A stretch of DNA of 64,000 nt from Calothrix sp. NIES-4101 (lineage in GTDB: Bacteria > Cyanobacteriota > Cyanobacteriia > Cyanobacteriales > Nostocaceae). The stretch is from NCBI GenBank assembly GCA_004296455.1, contig AP018280.1:5692794-5756793 (forward strand), read 5' to 3'. The notes under the pieces were generated by a model. That model was not told where the DNA came from and did not search any database. It worked only from the letters and a program-made list of their open reading frames with translations. A program made the position numbers and the translations under genes. Below are positions 36,098-45,340 of the stretch, one piece after another; within the stretch, counting starts at the first letter, position 1, and each line of letters begins with the position of its first letter.

Positions 36098-36442
36098 CCA
36101 CTGATTATCTCAAACTCTGGAGCTAAATTAAAAATGTAGATTGTGAGTATTTGCTGATTTTTGTTGACTTTTCGCAAAGAACTTGGATAAATATTAGGTT
36201 AGATGTAAGTACGTGATAAATCTTTTGATACTGAATGAATAAACTTATTTTGCACCATTACTCTGCATTCATTTTGCCTTGATGTTAACTATCTCGACTA
36301 ACGCTCTTTTATGTCTCTGGCGGGAGAAAAATATATAGATTTTTAAAATTATTTCAGTTTTTAAAGAAAATATACCTTTCAGAGCGCTTTTTGAGGCACA
36401 GAGAGTCAATATATATTATAAAAAGATACATAGAATAGCCTT

Positions 36443-36545
36443 ATACCATTTCACTAAAATCGTGAAACATATCCAAATTCTGAAACCCTTGTAAAATCAG
36501 GATTTATTAATTGCGAATTGCGAATTGCGAATTGTGAATTGGTAT
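36443..36545 (+). mobile_element. 103-bp MITE-like element, copy B
   Basis: The 103-bp unit begins ATACCATTTC (36443-36452) and ends GAATTGGTAT (36536-36545), imperfect inverted ends. It aligns over its whole length with the reverse complement of 9909-10011. The right third consists of tandem 7-mers (GCGAATT). It lies in the 590-bp spacer between the S9 peptidase promoter and the 3' end of the IS701-type transposase gene; the rest of that spacer (36098-36690) shows nothing else. Confidence 0.65.
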
Positions 36546-36690
36546 TACAGGTGACATGATTTATCACTTAATCTGTAAAGCAGAAAAAGCCTACGTGAAT
36601 ATTTGTAGACTGAATTGGTAGCGTGCGTTGTATTCGACACACATCAATAGTGAATGACTGAAAATTTGTGATTTAAACACAGGCTTGTTT

Positions 36691-37992
36691 TTATCCAGAA
36701 TCCACAGGTATATAACCTTGAAATAGGTTCATGATTTCTAGAATTTTCTGAAATCCTAAAAGCAAGTTTTTATTAATAAAGACTGCTAACCAAGGCTGAA
36801 TTAAATTCCAGAAAATATATGGCTGAACAATTAATCTTAAATTGTTTAATGTTGATTTCCACCCTCTTTTATAATCCCACCACTTGTGCTTACTAAAATC
36901 TGATGGCTCTGGGGCATTTCCCTCGGGTGATTGCTTATCATATGATTCATTTCTTGCTTGCGCCTGTAAACTTACAAAAAAATAAACGCTCATAACAATT
37001 TCCCACCATTTATCTATTTGGTGGTATTGTGTAAGTCTAAAATCTGCCCAACCCAGTTCATTTTTACCTTGTTTAAAAGCATATTCTACCCAATTGCGAA
37101 ATCCATATAAATTTCCTAATTGTTCTGCTACCTCGCCTTTTAAATCTGTTTTAACATACCAAGTCTGATTTTTTTGCAACTTTTCTGGGTCGCTGGTAAT
37201 CCGCCAATATGTTTCTGGTTTGGATTCGCTAAAAATTATTTGTTGTATATATCTTTTTTCGGATTTTCCATCACTAAATACACGTTCAAATTCCTGCCAA
37301 TCACTATATATGGCTGTTTGCAGAGGTGATGCTAATTCTCTATTATTACTTCTAATCGCTAGTAGATAGTGCTTGTTATATTTTGATAAGGTTGAGACAA
37401 ATGTTGGACTTTCACCATAAAGACTATCTGCTAAAACCAAATCAAAGTTAAATCCTAATTCAATGAGTGTTTCAATTATTTCTACAGCCAACTGAGGTTT
37501 AGTTTTATATGCTTCTCCTTCTTTAAGTGTTTTTCTTGGTTTAAAGACTAGAAATATTAAAGGAAACGTTAAGTCTCCTAAGACTCCATAAGCATTAACT
37601 GAAACCATCCCATTATCAACTTTACCTAAGTTCCCAATATATTGTCTTGCCACATAGTCTGTATGGTTTCCTTTCTTTTTATCTCCGGTTTCATCGATTA
37701 CCAACTTAAATGCACGTCCATTTAACATTTTTAATGTCAGTTCTAATCTTCTATTTCTTAAATCCACTATTGACCAAGGTGAATTTGTCAGAAAATTTTG
37801 TAGTGGTTGTGCATCATGTAAACCTACAGCCTTTGCTATTTCTGGTAAGGATTTACGTTTAATCTCAGACAAAATTCCTACGTGAAGATATTTGAAATTC
37901 TCGAATGTCCTCACTTCTGGGAATAAGTCCTTATATTCATCGCAGTATTGGTCTACTACGGTGATGGTTGCGGTAGCTTGTCTTGGAAACAA
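36691..37992 (-). CDS. IS701-type transposase
   Basis: The 433-residue protein is a DDE transposase of the IS701 kind. The catalytic acids are visible as D100 in FKLVIDETGDKKKG, D189 in LVLADSLYGES and a Glu near 303 in RNWVEYAFKQGKNELGW. The N-terminus (PRQATATITVVDQY, then FENFKYLHVGILSEIKRKSL) is typical. Full length suggests an intact gene. Start is TTG at 37992, 7 bp after AAGGG; that ribosome-binding site overlaps the stop codon region of the upstream HNH endonuclease gene, only 10 bp away. I could not find convincing terminal inverted repeats, so the element ends are undefined. Confidence 0.9.
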   Translation of the reverse strand: MFPRQATATITVVDQYCDEYKDLFPEVRTFENFKYLHVGILSEIKRKSLPEIAKAVGLHDAQPLQNFLTNSPWSIVDLRNRRLELTLKMLNGRAFKLVIDETGDKKKGNHTDYVARQYIGNLGKVDNGMVSVNAYGVLGDLTFPLIFLVFKPRKTLKEGEAYKTKPQLAVEIIETLIELGFNFDLVLADSLYGESPTFVSTLSKYNKHYLLAIRSNNRELASPLQTAIYSDWQEFERVFSDGKSEKRYIQQIIFSESKPETYWRITSDPEKLQKNQTWYVKTDLKGEVAEQLGNLYGFRNWVEYAFKQGKNELGWADFRLTQYHQIDKWWEIVMSVYFFVSLQAQARNESYDKQSPEGNAPEPSDFSKHKWWDYKRGWKSTLNNLRLIVQPYIFWNLIQPWLAVFINKNLLLGFQKILEIMNLFQGYIPVDSG

Positions 37993-38002
37993 TCTAACAC
38001 CC

Positions 38003-38782
38003 TTACAAAGTTAAAGTAACAATAGGCTTATTATACTCCTGCGAGAGTAATAAAAAAGCGCTAATTGATTTTTTAATAATTTCTTTTACTAATTCAGAAA
38101 TATCTTGATCAAGCTCATTTGCCTGCTGTTTTAATCTTTCATAAATCAGTATCTCATCACCTTGCCATAGCAAATCTATTCTTCTAACTTGTTGCATAGC
38201 AATGTGATTATAATTTTCTGGATATGCCCAATAACAAGATAAGCATACAGATTTGTCTTTTAAATGTTTCCAGTTTTCACAATGTTCGCATGACCAAGAT
38301 TTTGCTCTATTTGCAGAACCACAAAGTAACATAAAGTTTTCTGCTTGAAGTTCTGGTTCCCCATCCACTTCAAAGGGAACACGATGATCTATTTGTAATT
38401 CACGCTCACTAACTTCCTCCAAATAAATAAAACACTTACATCCATATGTTTGAATTAATTTCTCTTTTATCCGCTTCGATAAGCCAGTCCTACCAGCAAC
38501 TTGAGAAAATCTTGTTTTACTAATATCTCCAAATCTATAAGCTGCTATTTTTCTCCCATCACTTCCTGTAACGCGAAAAGTTTCTAAAGGTATTCCTAAT
38601 TCTCGCACATCTCTAGCTGCTCTTGGTGGGTGATTATAGCCATATCTTTGTTGTAATTCTTCTGTAGTGACAAAGCCATATTGCAAGATGTGATTAATGA
38701 CAGCTTTTGGTCTTTTGGCTGTCACAGATGTACATAGTTTGATAAAATCATCAGGTAACTGTTGCAGGTTCTCAATATCCAT
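38003..38782 (-). CDS. HNH restriction endonuclease (probable type II partner)
   Basis: The 259-residue protein has an N-terminal winged-helix region (about 25-85) and a central HNH nuclease motif: LQIDHRVPFE with His133, followed by AENFMLLCGSANRAKS with Asn149/Asn158. Four Cys around 154-183 (LLCGS, CEHCENW, CLSCYW) probably hold structural zinc. It starts 7 bp after the D12 methyltransferase stop codon, in the same operon, the usual layout of a type II restriction-modification pair. The recognition sequence cannot be read from the protein. The region is noticeably AT-rich. The IS701-type transposase gene abuts its 3' end; the C-terminus reads naturally, so I do not think the gene is truncated. 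Confidence 0.85.
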   Translation of the reverse strand: MDIENLQQLPDDFIKLCTSVTAKRPKAVINHILQYGFVTTEELQQRYGYNHPPRAARDVRELGIPLETFRVTGSDGRKIAAYRFGDISKTRFSQVAGRTGLSKRIKEKLIQTYGCKCFIYLEEVSERELQIDHRVPFEVDGEPELQAENFMLLCGSANRAKSWSCEHCENWKHLKDKSVCLSCYWAYPENYNHIAMQQVRRIDLLWQGDEILIYERLKQQANELDQDISELVKEIIKKSISAFLLLSQEYNKPIVTLTL

Positions 38783-38789
38783 AATTTAC

Positions 38790-39680
38790 CTACCTTATTA
38801 CAACTAGTTGCCTGCTCAAATTATGTATATTTATTTCAGTGTTTAAAGTAGGAGAACAATATAATGATTCAATTGTAATTTCTTCTCTACCTAATAGCGT
38901 TGCCTGAGAAGAACGTCCAACTTCTATATCTATTTTTTTCAAATTTAATTCTTTTGGTAATTCAGAACCAAATTTTTTATCTCCTCGTTTGCCATCATAA
39001 CTAACTACAAATGAAATATTTCGTCTATTTAAATCTTCAAGTGCCAAAACAAAATCATAAAAATCGATTCCTGAGTAATACCTTGAATCTTTATTACCAC
39101 ACACACCTTGATATGGAGGATCAAGATAAGCAAAATCGCTACTGTTTATTTGAGCTAAAACATCTCTGTAATCTAAATTTGTAAATGTGCATTTACCTTT
39201 TAATAATTTAGAAACTCCTTCAATATTCTTTTTCATTTTGGATGGATGGGTTCCTTTTCGTCTTTTATCAGGACTTTGATTAAATAAACCTTCACGATTA
39301 TATCTAACTGCCCCCTTTACACATCTAGCTAATAAATATAAGAATAATTTAGAATCACTATTTTTATTAAATTCATCTCTCATTTTATAATAATGCTCAA
39401 TTGAACTATTATTTTGCTGTTGCCAAATTGTTGTATAAAAATCAGCTATTTCATTTGGATGCTCTACGATTAATTCTAGCAGTTTAACTAAAGGCTGATT
39501 TATATCATTTATCAAAAAATTTTGGGTAATATTCTTTGCCGAAGCAGCAACACTGATTGCAGCAGTACCTGCGAATGGTTCTACTAGCCTTGATACTTTC
39601 TTTGGGAAAAACTTCAAAATATCGGAAGCAATACTTCTTTTACTTCCTTGATATTGTATTGGATGCGGTAAACTAGCCAT
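38790..39680 (-). CDS. D12-class DNA N6-adenine methyltransferase
   Basis: The 296-residue protein has motif I (SAM binding) as VEPFAGTAAISVAA (residues 34-47) and motif IV as LDPPY (187-190), the order of alpha-class/D12 adenine methyltransferases such as Dam. The beginning, HPIQYQGSKRSIASDILK, is characteristic (motif X). It would protect host DNA from the adjoining HNH endonuclease. Dam-like enzymes often recognise GATC, which lies inside the abundant HIP1 octamer, but this protein's target is not predictable by eye. Methyltransferase first, nuclease second, is the typical gene order. Its promoter faces the divergent tsaB gene. Confidence 0.92.
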   Translation of the reverse strand: MASLPHPIQYQGSKRSIASDILKFFPKKVSRLVEPFAGTAAISVAASAKNITQNFLINDINQPLVKLLELIVEHPNEIADFYTTIWQQQNNSSIEHYYKMRDEFNKNSDSKLFLYLLARCVKGAVRYNREGLFNQSPDKRRKGTHPSKMKKNIEGVSKLLKGKCTFTNLDYRDVLAQINSSDFAYLDPPYQGVCGNKDSRYYSGIDFYDFVLALEDLNRRNISFVVSYDGKRGDKKFGSELPKELNLKKIDIEVGRSSQATLLGREEITIESLYCSPTLNTEINIHNLSRQLVVIR

Positions 39681-39810
39681 TATTATCTAGAATTTAGTTC
39701 CGAAATTTTAGCACAAGGGTTAAATACCAGGTAAATTAATATAATATTATAAAATTTCAGACAGGTAAAATTAAATATCTCGACTGCGAGAATAATTAAC
39801 ATCAAACTCA

Positions 39811-40470
39811 ATGGAAGCAAGTAAATACGGATTAGCTCTGCATACTACGACACCCGAATTAGGTTTGGCGATCGCTAATTTTGTTGGGGGTAATTTTTCT
39901 GAAGGTTTTCGTTCTCAAGTATGGAATTTGGAACGCGAATTATCTAGCCATTTACACCAGTATTTGCTAGATTTTCTCAAACCGCAAACTTGGCAAGATA
40001 TAGCATTTATTGCTGTTGCTAAAGGCCCTGGTGGTTTTACGGGGACTCGCATTGGGATGGTAGCAGCGAGAACATTGGCACAGCAGTTGAATATTCCTGT
40101 GTTTGCGGTTTCGACTTTGGCGGCAGTTGCTTGGGAACTGGGGAAAAAGGAAAATGCAAAGATTGCGGTACAAATGCCAGCACAACGAGGACAGGTTTTT
40201 GGCGCAATTTATCAAGTTGCTGCGGATGGCTTGGGCTTAACTACCTTGGGCTTAACTACTTTGTTGCCAGATGCTGCATTTTTACCGGAAGTATGGCAGG
40301 AAAAGTTAGCTAGTTGGGATAATAATTACCAATTGCTTGAAGCTAAATCTGGTTTAGCGGCGACTGTGACGAGCATTTTACAACTTGCTTATTTTGATTG
40401 GTTACAGGGTAAGCGTCCGAATTGGGAGGAAGCATTACCATTTTACGGTCAGCATCCAGTAGATTTGTGA
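39811..40470 (+). CDS. tsaB: tRNA t6A biosynthesis protein TsaB
   Basis: TsaB (YeaZ) works with TsaD and TsaE to attach threonylcarbamoyl to A37 of tRNAs reading ANN codons. The 219-residue ASKHA-fold protein shows GLALHTTTPELGLAI at the N-terminus, the conserved VAKGPGGFTGTRIGMVAART loop and VFAVSTLAAVAWEL. It lacks the metal-binding His of TsaD, as expected for TsaB. Start ATG at 39811. It is divergent from the methyltransferase gene and stands alone. Confidence 0.93.
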   Translation: MEASKYGLALHTTTPELGLAIANFVGGNFSEGFRSQVWNLERELSSHLHQYLLDFLKPQTWQDIAFIAVAKGPGGFTGTRIGMVAARTLAQQLNIPVFAVSTLAAVAWELGKKENAKIAVQMPAQRGQVFGAIYQVAADGLGLTTLGLTTLLPDAAFLPEVWQEKLASWDNNYQLLEAKSGLAATVTSILQLAYFDWLQGKRPNWEEALPFYGQHPVDL

Positions 40471-40570
40471 TGATTAGGGTTATTTGAGTTTTGCGCTCAT
40501 CTGCCAACAAATTGTAAATCAAGTATAAATTTTTCTAAACTAATTTTTCTAAAAAGAACATTTCCTCCCT

Positions 40571-41278
40571 TCAGGTAATACCTTGTGCAAATTCAATACA
40601 TCCGGTAACTGAGTCTGGAATCAAAGTACACTTGATGAGCAGAGAGATATTTAACTGTGGTAATATCTCGCTTTTATTAATTTGTTCGTAACCGTAGGTT
40701 TCCGAAAATGCGATCGCTTGTTCTTGTTGAGAGTTATCTCGCAGGTGATAAAGTTTTAGTTCGTTGCGCTCCCAAAACCAAATTTCTGCGACTCCTAAAC
40801 GTCGGTAAGTCTCTAGTTTGCTGACGCTACCGCTAGTAATATTTACTTCTACTGCCAAGTCGGGAATATCTTTTTCTTCTCCAATACAGTAGCATTCATC
40901 TGGTTCAACTCCTACTTTTTGGGAACTATCTTTGAAAGTTGTGCTTCCCATCGGTAAATTTTTAATCCGCTTTCTAATCAGATATAACGCAATCAGAATA
41001 GCCAAGCGGGATTTGATTGTTTCATGCTTTTTTGATGGTGACAGAATTTCTAATACCCCATCCAAGTAAGTAATGCGGTAATGAGAGTTGTCTGCTAATT
41101 TGACGAGTAATGTTTCGTATGCTTGCCAATTAACACCACTGCTAGTAAATTTTGCTTCTGGGTCTTCTGCATTAACTAATTCGGGTTCTTCAATTAGTTC
41201 TTTGAGACTGCTGACCATTATTTTTCGGTAGTGTAAAATCTCGCGATTAATTTCGATTTTTGCCAGCTTTGATGTCAT
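40571..41278 (-). CDS. Uma2 family (DUF820) nuclease-like protein
   Basis: The 235-residue protein has the PD-(D/E)XK-like core of the Uma2 family: YRITYLDGVLEILSPSKKHE, then PDECYCIGEEKDIPDLAVEV (Asp and Glu of the active site), and LETYRRLGVAEIWFWER. Uma2 proteins are strongly expanded in filamentous cyanobacteria; their function is unresolved, with restriction-like nuclease activity suspected. The C-terminus is slightly longer than usual and ends CIEFAQGIT. It is a single gene convergent with tsaB. Confidence 0.93.
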   Translation of the reverse strand: MTSKLAKIEINREILHYRKIMVSSLKELIEEPELVNAEDPEAKFTSSGVNWQAYETLLVKLADNSHYRITYLDGVLEILSPSKKHETIKSRLAILIALYLIRKRIKNLPMGSTTFKDSSQKVGVEPDECYCIGEEKDIPDLAVEVNITSGSVSKLETYRRLGVAEIWFWERNELKLYHLRDNSQQEQAIAFSETYGYEQINKSEILPQLNISLLIKCTLIPDSVTGCIEFAQGIT

Positions 41279-41281
41279 AAG

Positions 41282-41352
41282 AGAAACCCAGTTTCTTATC
41301 TTTGAAAGTAACGAAAATAGCCGTACTTATTGTGAGAAGAAACCCGGTTTCT
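41282..41352. repeat. Two copies of the AGAAACCC(G/A)GTTTCT palindrome
   Basis: AGAAACCCAGTTTCT (41282-41296) and AGAAACCCGGTTTCT (41338-41352) are short palindromes 56 bp apart in the spacer between the Uma2 and argD genes. The same unit appears near 5459, 7272 and 7322. This is a dispersed cyanobacterial repeat with no known function. Confidence 0.6.
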
Positions 41353-41391
41353 GGAATTTTGCTTATTTAACTAGAGAAGCAATAGTGCAAA

Positions 41392-42660
41392 TTAGTTCAG
41401 CTTGGCGATCGCACTTTCTAATTTTGCCAATGCCTGATTAATTTCGGCTTCGGTGACAATTAATGGTGGTACAAATCGAACAACTTTCGGACCCGCAGGA
41501 ACTAATAATAACCCTTCTTGAATTGCGGCGTTCACAATATCATTGGAAGTTAACTCGATATTTTCATGTAATTCCATACCATTAATCAACCCCCAACCTC
41601 GGACATCACTGATAAGCTGGGGATATTTTGCTGCTATTTGCTTGAGTCCAGCTCGTAATTGCTCGCCTCGCGCTTGCACATTTGACAGTATATTTTCTTT
41701 CTCAATAGTTTCACATACGGAAAGCGCCACACCAGTTACAAAGGGATTACCACCGTAGGTACTAGCATGTTCTCCAGCTTGAAAGACATCGCAGAATTTT
41801 TTTGCTAGCATTGCGCCGATGGGAATACCTCCACCTAAACCTTTGGCACTGGTGAAAATGTCGGGTTCAACTCCCAGGTGTTCATAACCCCATAATTTCC
41901 CACTGCGTCCCATACCCACTTGGACTTCATCAAAAATTAGCAAGACTCCGGTTTCGTTACAAATTTGCCGTAGTTTGCGGAAGTAAGACACATCTCCAGG
42001 ACGTACCCCTCCTTCACCTTGCAGGGGTTCAATTAAAATAGCTGCAACACCATAGTCACCTTCATCGAGTTCACCGATCGCAGATTCGATTGCGGAAATA
42101 TCATTATAGGGAACGTAATGGAAACCGGGAACAAGGGGATCAAAGTGTTTTTGATATTTAGGTTGGGCTGTCGCCGTAATTGTTGCTAAAGTTCTGCCGT
42201 GGAAACTTGACTGTGCTGTTAAAATAATTGGGCGATCAATTTTTAATACTGTATGGGCATATTTACGAGCTAATTTAATTGCTGCTTCGTTAGCTTCTGC
42301 ACCAGAATTGCAGAAAAATACTCTGTCCGCACAGGAATGTTTCACCAGCCATTTTGCTAGTTCTCCCTGTTCGGGAATGTAGTACAAGTTGGAGACGTGG
42401 TGTAATTTTTGAATTTGCCGCGTTACAGCTTCCACCATTGCCGGGTGTGCATGTCCCAGGGTGCAGGTGGCGATGCCGGCAACAAAATCAAGGTATTCCC
42501 GTCCTTGAGTGTCCCAAACGCGACAACCTTGACCCCGTTCCAATGCCAATGCATAGCGCCCATAGGTGGACATAACAGCTTTATCAAAGCTTGTGTTGTC
42601 AAATTGTGCGGATGTTGATTTAATTGATGCTTGTGATGTTTCTAGCGTTTCGATGCTCAC
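41392..42660 (-). CDS. argD: Acetylornithine aminotransferase
   Basis: ArgD is a PLP-dependent class III transaminase that converts N-acetylglutamate semialdehyde to N-acetylornithine in arginine synthesis. The 422-residue sequence shows VWDTQGREYLDFVAGIATC, the CNSGAEANEAAIKLARKY cofactor region, LLIFDEVQVGMGRSGKLWG and the Schiff-base Lys in FTSAKGLGGGIPIGAML (about residue 274). It is of usual length and ends SAIAKLN. It could also act on succinyldiaminopimelate, as in many bacteria. No other arg genes are nearby; single-gene unit. Confidence 0.95.
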   Translation of the reverse strand: MSIETLETSQASIKSTSAQFDNTSFDKAVMSTYGRYALALERGQGCRVWDTQGREYLDFVAGIATCTLGHAHPAMVEAVTRQIQKLHHVSNLYYIPEQGELAKWLVKHSCADRVFFCNSGAEANEAAIKLARKYAHTVLKIDRPIILTAQSSFHGRTLATITATAQPKYQKHFDPLVPGFHYVPYNDISAIESAIGELDEGDYGVAAILIEPLQGEGGVRPGDVSYFRKLRQICNETGVLLIFDEVQVGMGRSGKLWGYEHLGVEPDIFTSAKGLGGGIPIGAMLAKKFCDVFQAGEHASTYGGNPFVTGVALSVCETIEKENILSNVQARGEQLRAGLKQIAAKYPQLISDVRGWGLINGMELHENIELTSNDIVNAAIQEGLLLVPAGPKVVRFVPPLIVTEAEINQALAKLESAIAKLN

Positions 42661-42918
42661 TTAATAACTCCTAAAAACTCTTCATCCTGTGGTCAGTGGT
42701 CAATTACTAGTATCAAACAGTGAAAGGTTACTTGCACCATTATTTAATGATGAAAAAAACAAGAAGATGTGCTTGAAGACACACTGTATATAAAAATACG
42801 ATGCCCCGGTTTAAATCTCCTAAATTTATTGATATGTATTTCGATAGCTGTATTCTGAACCCCTAACCCCTGATTCCTAACTTCTTCTTAATATAATGCT
42901 TAAACTGATTCTTTCCGA

Positions 42919-44004
42919 GTGGCTGCGGTGAAAACAACTGTGTACTCAACACTTGAGCAAAAATATCAGCGCATCCAAAAAGAATTAATGGCTGGGGCAT
43001 TTGCACTAGCTGGTGTGTTTATAATTGGTACTTCCTGGTATCGCTTTGTAGAGGGTTGGTCGTGGGAAGATGCTGTTTATATGACAATAATTACCTTAGC
43101 TACGGTTGGTTATGGTGAAACGCAACCACTGGGAAGTCGAGGTAGATTATTTACCATTGGCTTGATTTTGATGGGTGTAGTTGCGATCGGCTATATTGTG
43201 AATCGATTTACGGAAGCCGTTATTCAAGGCTACTTTCAAGAAGGTATTCGACTGCGACAACAAAGGCGACTCATGGAATCCTTATCACAGCATTATATCA
43301 TTTGTGGGTTTAGTCGAACTGGTCGTCAAATTGCCAAGGAATTTCGGGCAGAGGATGTGCCATTTGTGATTATTGATTCGGAAATGGATTCCATGCGTTA
43401 TGCTCAACAGGAGGGTTACACCGCTTATCAGGGTGATGCAACGTTGGATGAGACTTTACTCAGGGTTGGTATCGAAAGAGCAATTTGTATTGTGGCTGCC
43501 TTACCTTCGGATGCAGAAAATCTTTATACTGTGCTTTCAGCCAAAAGCCTCAATCCCGATATTCGCGCGATCGCTCGAGCTAGTACTGAAGAAGCGGTAC
43601 AAAAGTTACAGCGAGGTGGGGCAGATGCGGTAATCTCGCCTTATATTACGGGTGGCAAGCGGATGGCGGCGGCGGCATTGCGTCCGCAAGTGATGGATTT
43701 TGTCGATGGAATTCTCACGGGTGCCGACCGCCAGCTCTACATGGAAGAATTATTGTTAGACCCTGCCGTTTGTCCTGTGGTGGGGTTAACATTACAAAAA
43801 GCGAGATTGCGATCGCAAACGGGTGCTTTAGTTTTAGCAATTCGTCGTGTGGACGGTAGCCTCATTGGAGGACCCACGGGCGATACTGTATTAATGCCAG
43901 GGGATTTGCTCATCTGTATGGGAACGGCGGAACAGTTACGGAGTCTGAATCAGATTCTTGGACCTATTAGTACTAAACAATTACGTCGTCCTAAAAGTAT
44001 TTAA
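42919..44004 (+). CDS. Two-TM potassium channel with RCK (TrkA-N/TrkA-C) domains
   Basis: The 361-residue protein has two membrane helices (about 22-40 and 78-96) flanking a pore loop with the K+ selectivity filter TVGYG at residues 62-66. A cytoplasmic RCK region follows: RCK_N Rossmann fold starting YIICGFSRTGRQIAKEF (126-) with NAD-type binding, and RCK_C from about residue 255 (VCPVVGLTLQKARLRSQTGA). This is the MthK/GsuK architecture: a ligand-gated K+ channel. Start is GTG at 42919. It may be co-transcribed with the DevC-like gene 130 bp downstream. Confidence 0.95.
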   Translation: MAAVKTTVYSTLEQKYQRIQKELMAGAFALAGVFIIGTSWYRFVEGWSWEDAVYMTIITLATVGYGETQPLGSRGRLFTIGLILMGVVAIGYIVNRFTEAVIQGYFQEGIRLRQQRRLMESLSQHYIICGFSRTGRQIAKEFRAEDVPFVIIDSEMDSMRYAQQEGYTAYQGDATLDETLLRVGIERAICIVAALPSDAENLYTVLSAKSLNPDIRAIARASTEEAVQKLQRGGADAVISPYITGGKRMAAAALRPQVMDFVDGILTGADRQLYMEELLLDPAVCPVVGLTLQKARLRSQTGALVLAIRRVDGSLIGGPTGDTVLMPGDLLICMGTAEQLRSLNQILGPISTKQLRRPKSI

Positions 44005-44136
44005 TTGGGGAGTCTGGGAGACTAAAAGAGGCAAGGAAGAATATTGAACTATCTTTTTTTCCATCTGTTCGTATCTCCTCCTCTCTGTGTCCTTCCCCCA
44101 TTCCCCTCAACTTCCCCAAATTGGAGAATTGCGTCA

Positions 44137-45303
44137 ATGCTGCGTAAATTTTTTTTCAAGATTCCTTTAGCATGGCAGCAGCTTATAAAGGAAAGAACAC
44201 GCTTGGGCGTTGCACTTGCGGGTATTGCTTTTGCAAATATCCTCATGTTTGCCCAAATGGGGTTTGAAGGTGCATTATTTGATAGTGCGATCGCGCCACA
44301 CAAAACTTTTGATACTGATTTAGTATTGGTAGGTCGAGATTTTGAAACAATTTACTCGATTAAGAATTTATCTAGGGACAGACTATATCAAGCACGAGGT
44401 TTTAGTGGTGTGGAGTCAGTCAGTCCGGTTTACATTGGTTTGGGTAAATGGAGTAATCCGGAAACCAAAGGATTACAAACGATTCTGATTTTGGGAACTG
44501 ATCCGGCAAATAAAATCTTTAAATCCCCCGAAATTAATAATAATCTCCACCATCTGCAAATTCTGAATCAAATTCTCTTTGACAAAACAGCTTTACCTAG
44601 AGTTGGTAGCGTTGCTGCTTTTTTCCGTCAGCAAGCTAAACCAGAAACTCAAGTGAATGACGAAAAGGTGCGTATATCGGGCTATTTTACTCTTGGTAAA
44701 TCCTTTGCTACCTATGGCAATATCATCACCAGCGATTCTACTTATCTCCGGCTTTTTCCCAATCACCAACCGAATTTAATTGGGGTTGGGTTAATTAAAT
44801 TGAGTAGTGAGGCAAATATCACCCAAGTCGCTCAAAATTTGCGCTCGAATTTGCCTAATGATATTCGGGTTTTGACAGTGGAAGAATATATTAATTTAGA
44901 AAGAGGATATTGGAGCAAAACAACACCAATTGGATTTATTTTTGGTGTCGGTGTACTTGTCTCTTTTATCGTTGGTAGTGTCATTGTTTATCAAATTCTT
45001 TATTCAGATATATCGGCACACCTTTCAGAATATGCAATGCTGAAAGCGATTGGATATAGCAATAATTATTTATTAACAGTTCTTGCCCAAGAAGCTCTAT
45101 TTCTAGCTGTTTTAGGGTATTTTCCGGGATTTATGTTTGCAATCGCTTTTTATAAATTAGCTGCTGATACTACTAAGCTACCTGTATATATGACAACAGA
45201 ACGCGGTATTATTATTTTTTTGATGACGTTAATCATGTGTTTTCTTTCTGGCATTATTGCCATGCGAAGACTTCGTTCTGCTGACCCCGCAGATTTGATG
45301 TAA
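44137..45303 (+). CDS. devC: DevC-type ABC exporter permease
   Basis: The 388-residue protein starts at ATG 44137, where GGAG lies 12-15 bp upstream; the frame extends to 44044, but that extra part is encoded by a pyrimidine-rich spacer tract. The N-terminus FFFKIPLAWQQLIKERTRLG and then VALAGIAFANILMFAQMGF is diagnostic of DevC. One N-terminal helix, a large extracytoplasmic domain (about 50-260) and three C-terminal helices follow (FtsX-like fold). In Nostocales, DevBCA exports heterocyst glycolipids, but paralogues have other cargoes. No devB (membrane fusion) or devA (ATPase) gene is next to it: downstream is a convergent gene. It is an orphan copy. Confidence 0.9.
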   Translation: MLRKFFFKIPLAWQQLIKERTRLGVALAGIAFANILMFAQMGFEGALFDSAIAPHKTFDTDLVLVGRDFETIYSIKNLSRDRLYQARGFSGVESVSPVYIGLGKWSNPETKGLQTILILGTDPANKIFKSPEINNNLHHLQILNQILFDKTALPRVGSVAAFFRQQAKPETQVNDEKVRISGYFTLGKSFATYGNIITSDSTYLRLFPNHQPNLIGVGLIKLSSEANITQVAQNLRSNLPNDIRVLTVEEYINLERGYWSKTTPIGFIFGVGVLVSFIVGSVIVYQILYSDISAHLSEYAMLKAIGYSNNYLLTVLAQEALFLAVLGYFPGFMFAIAFYKLAADTTKLPVYMTTERGIIIFLMTLIMCFLSGIIAMRRLRSADPADLM

Positions 45304-45340
45304 TTTTAATGTAATTGCATCTAAATTAGGCATAAATCAT

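Noticed and set aside
36600-38050. Search for terminal inverted repeats of the IS701-type element
   Set aside because: No convincing inverted pair was found flanking the transposase; CAAGCCTGTGTT near 36675 and AAGCCTATTGTT near 38030 (both read on the minus strand) are direct, not inverted, so I did not define IS ends.
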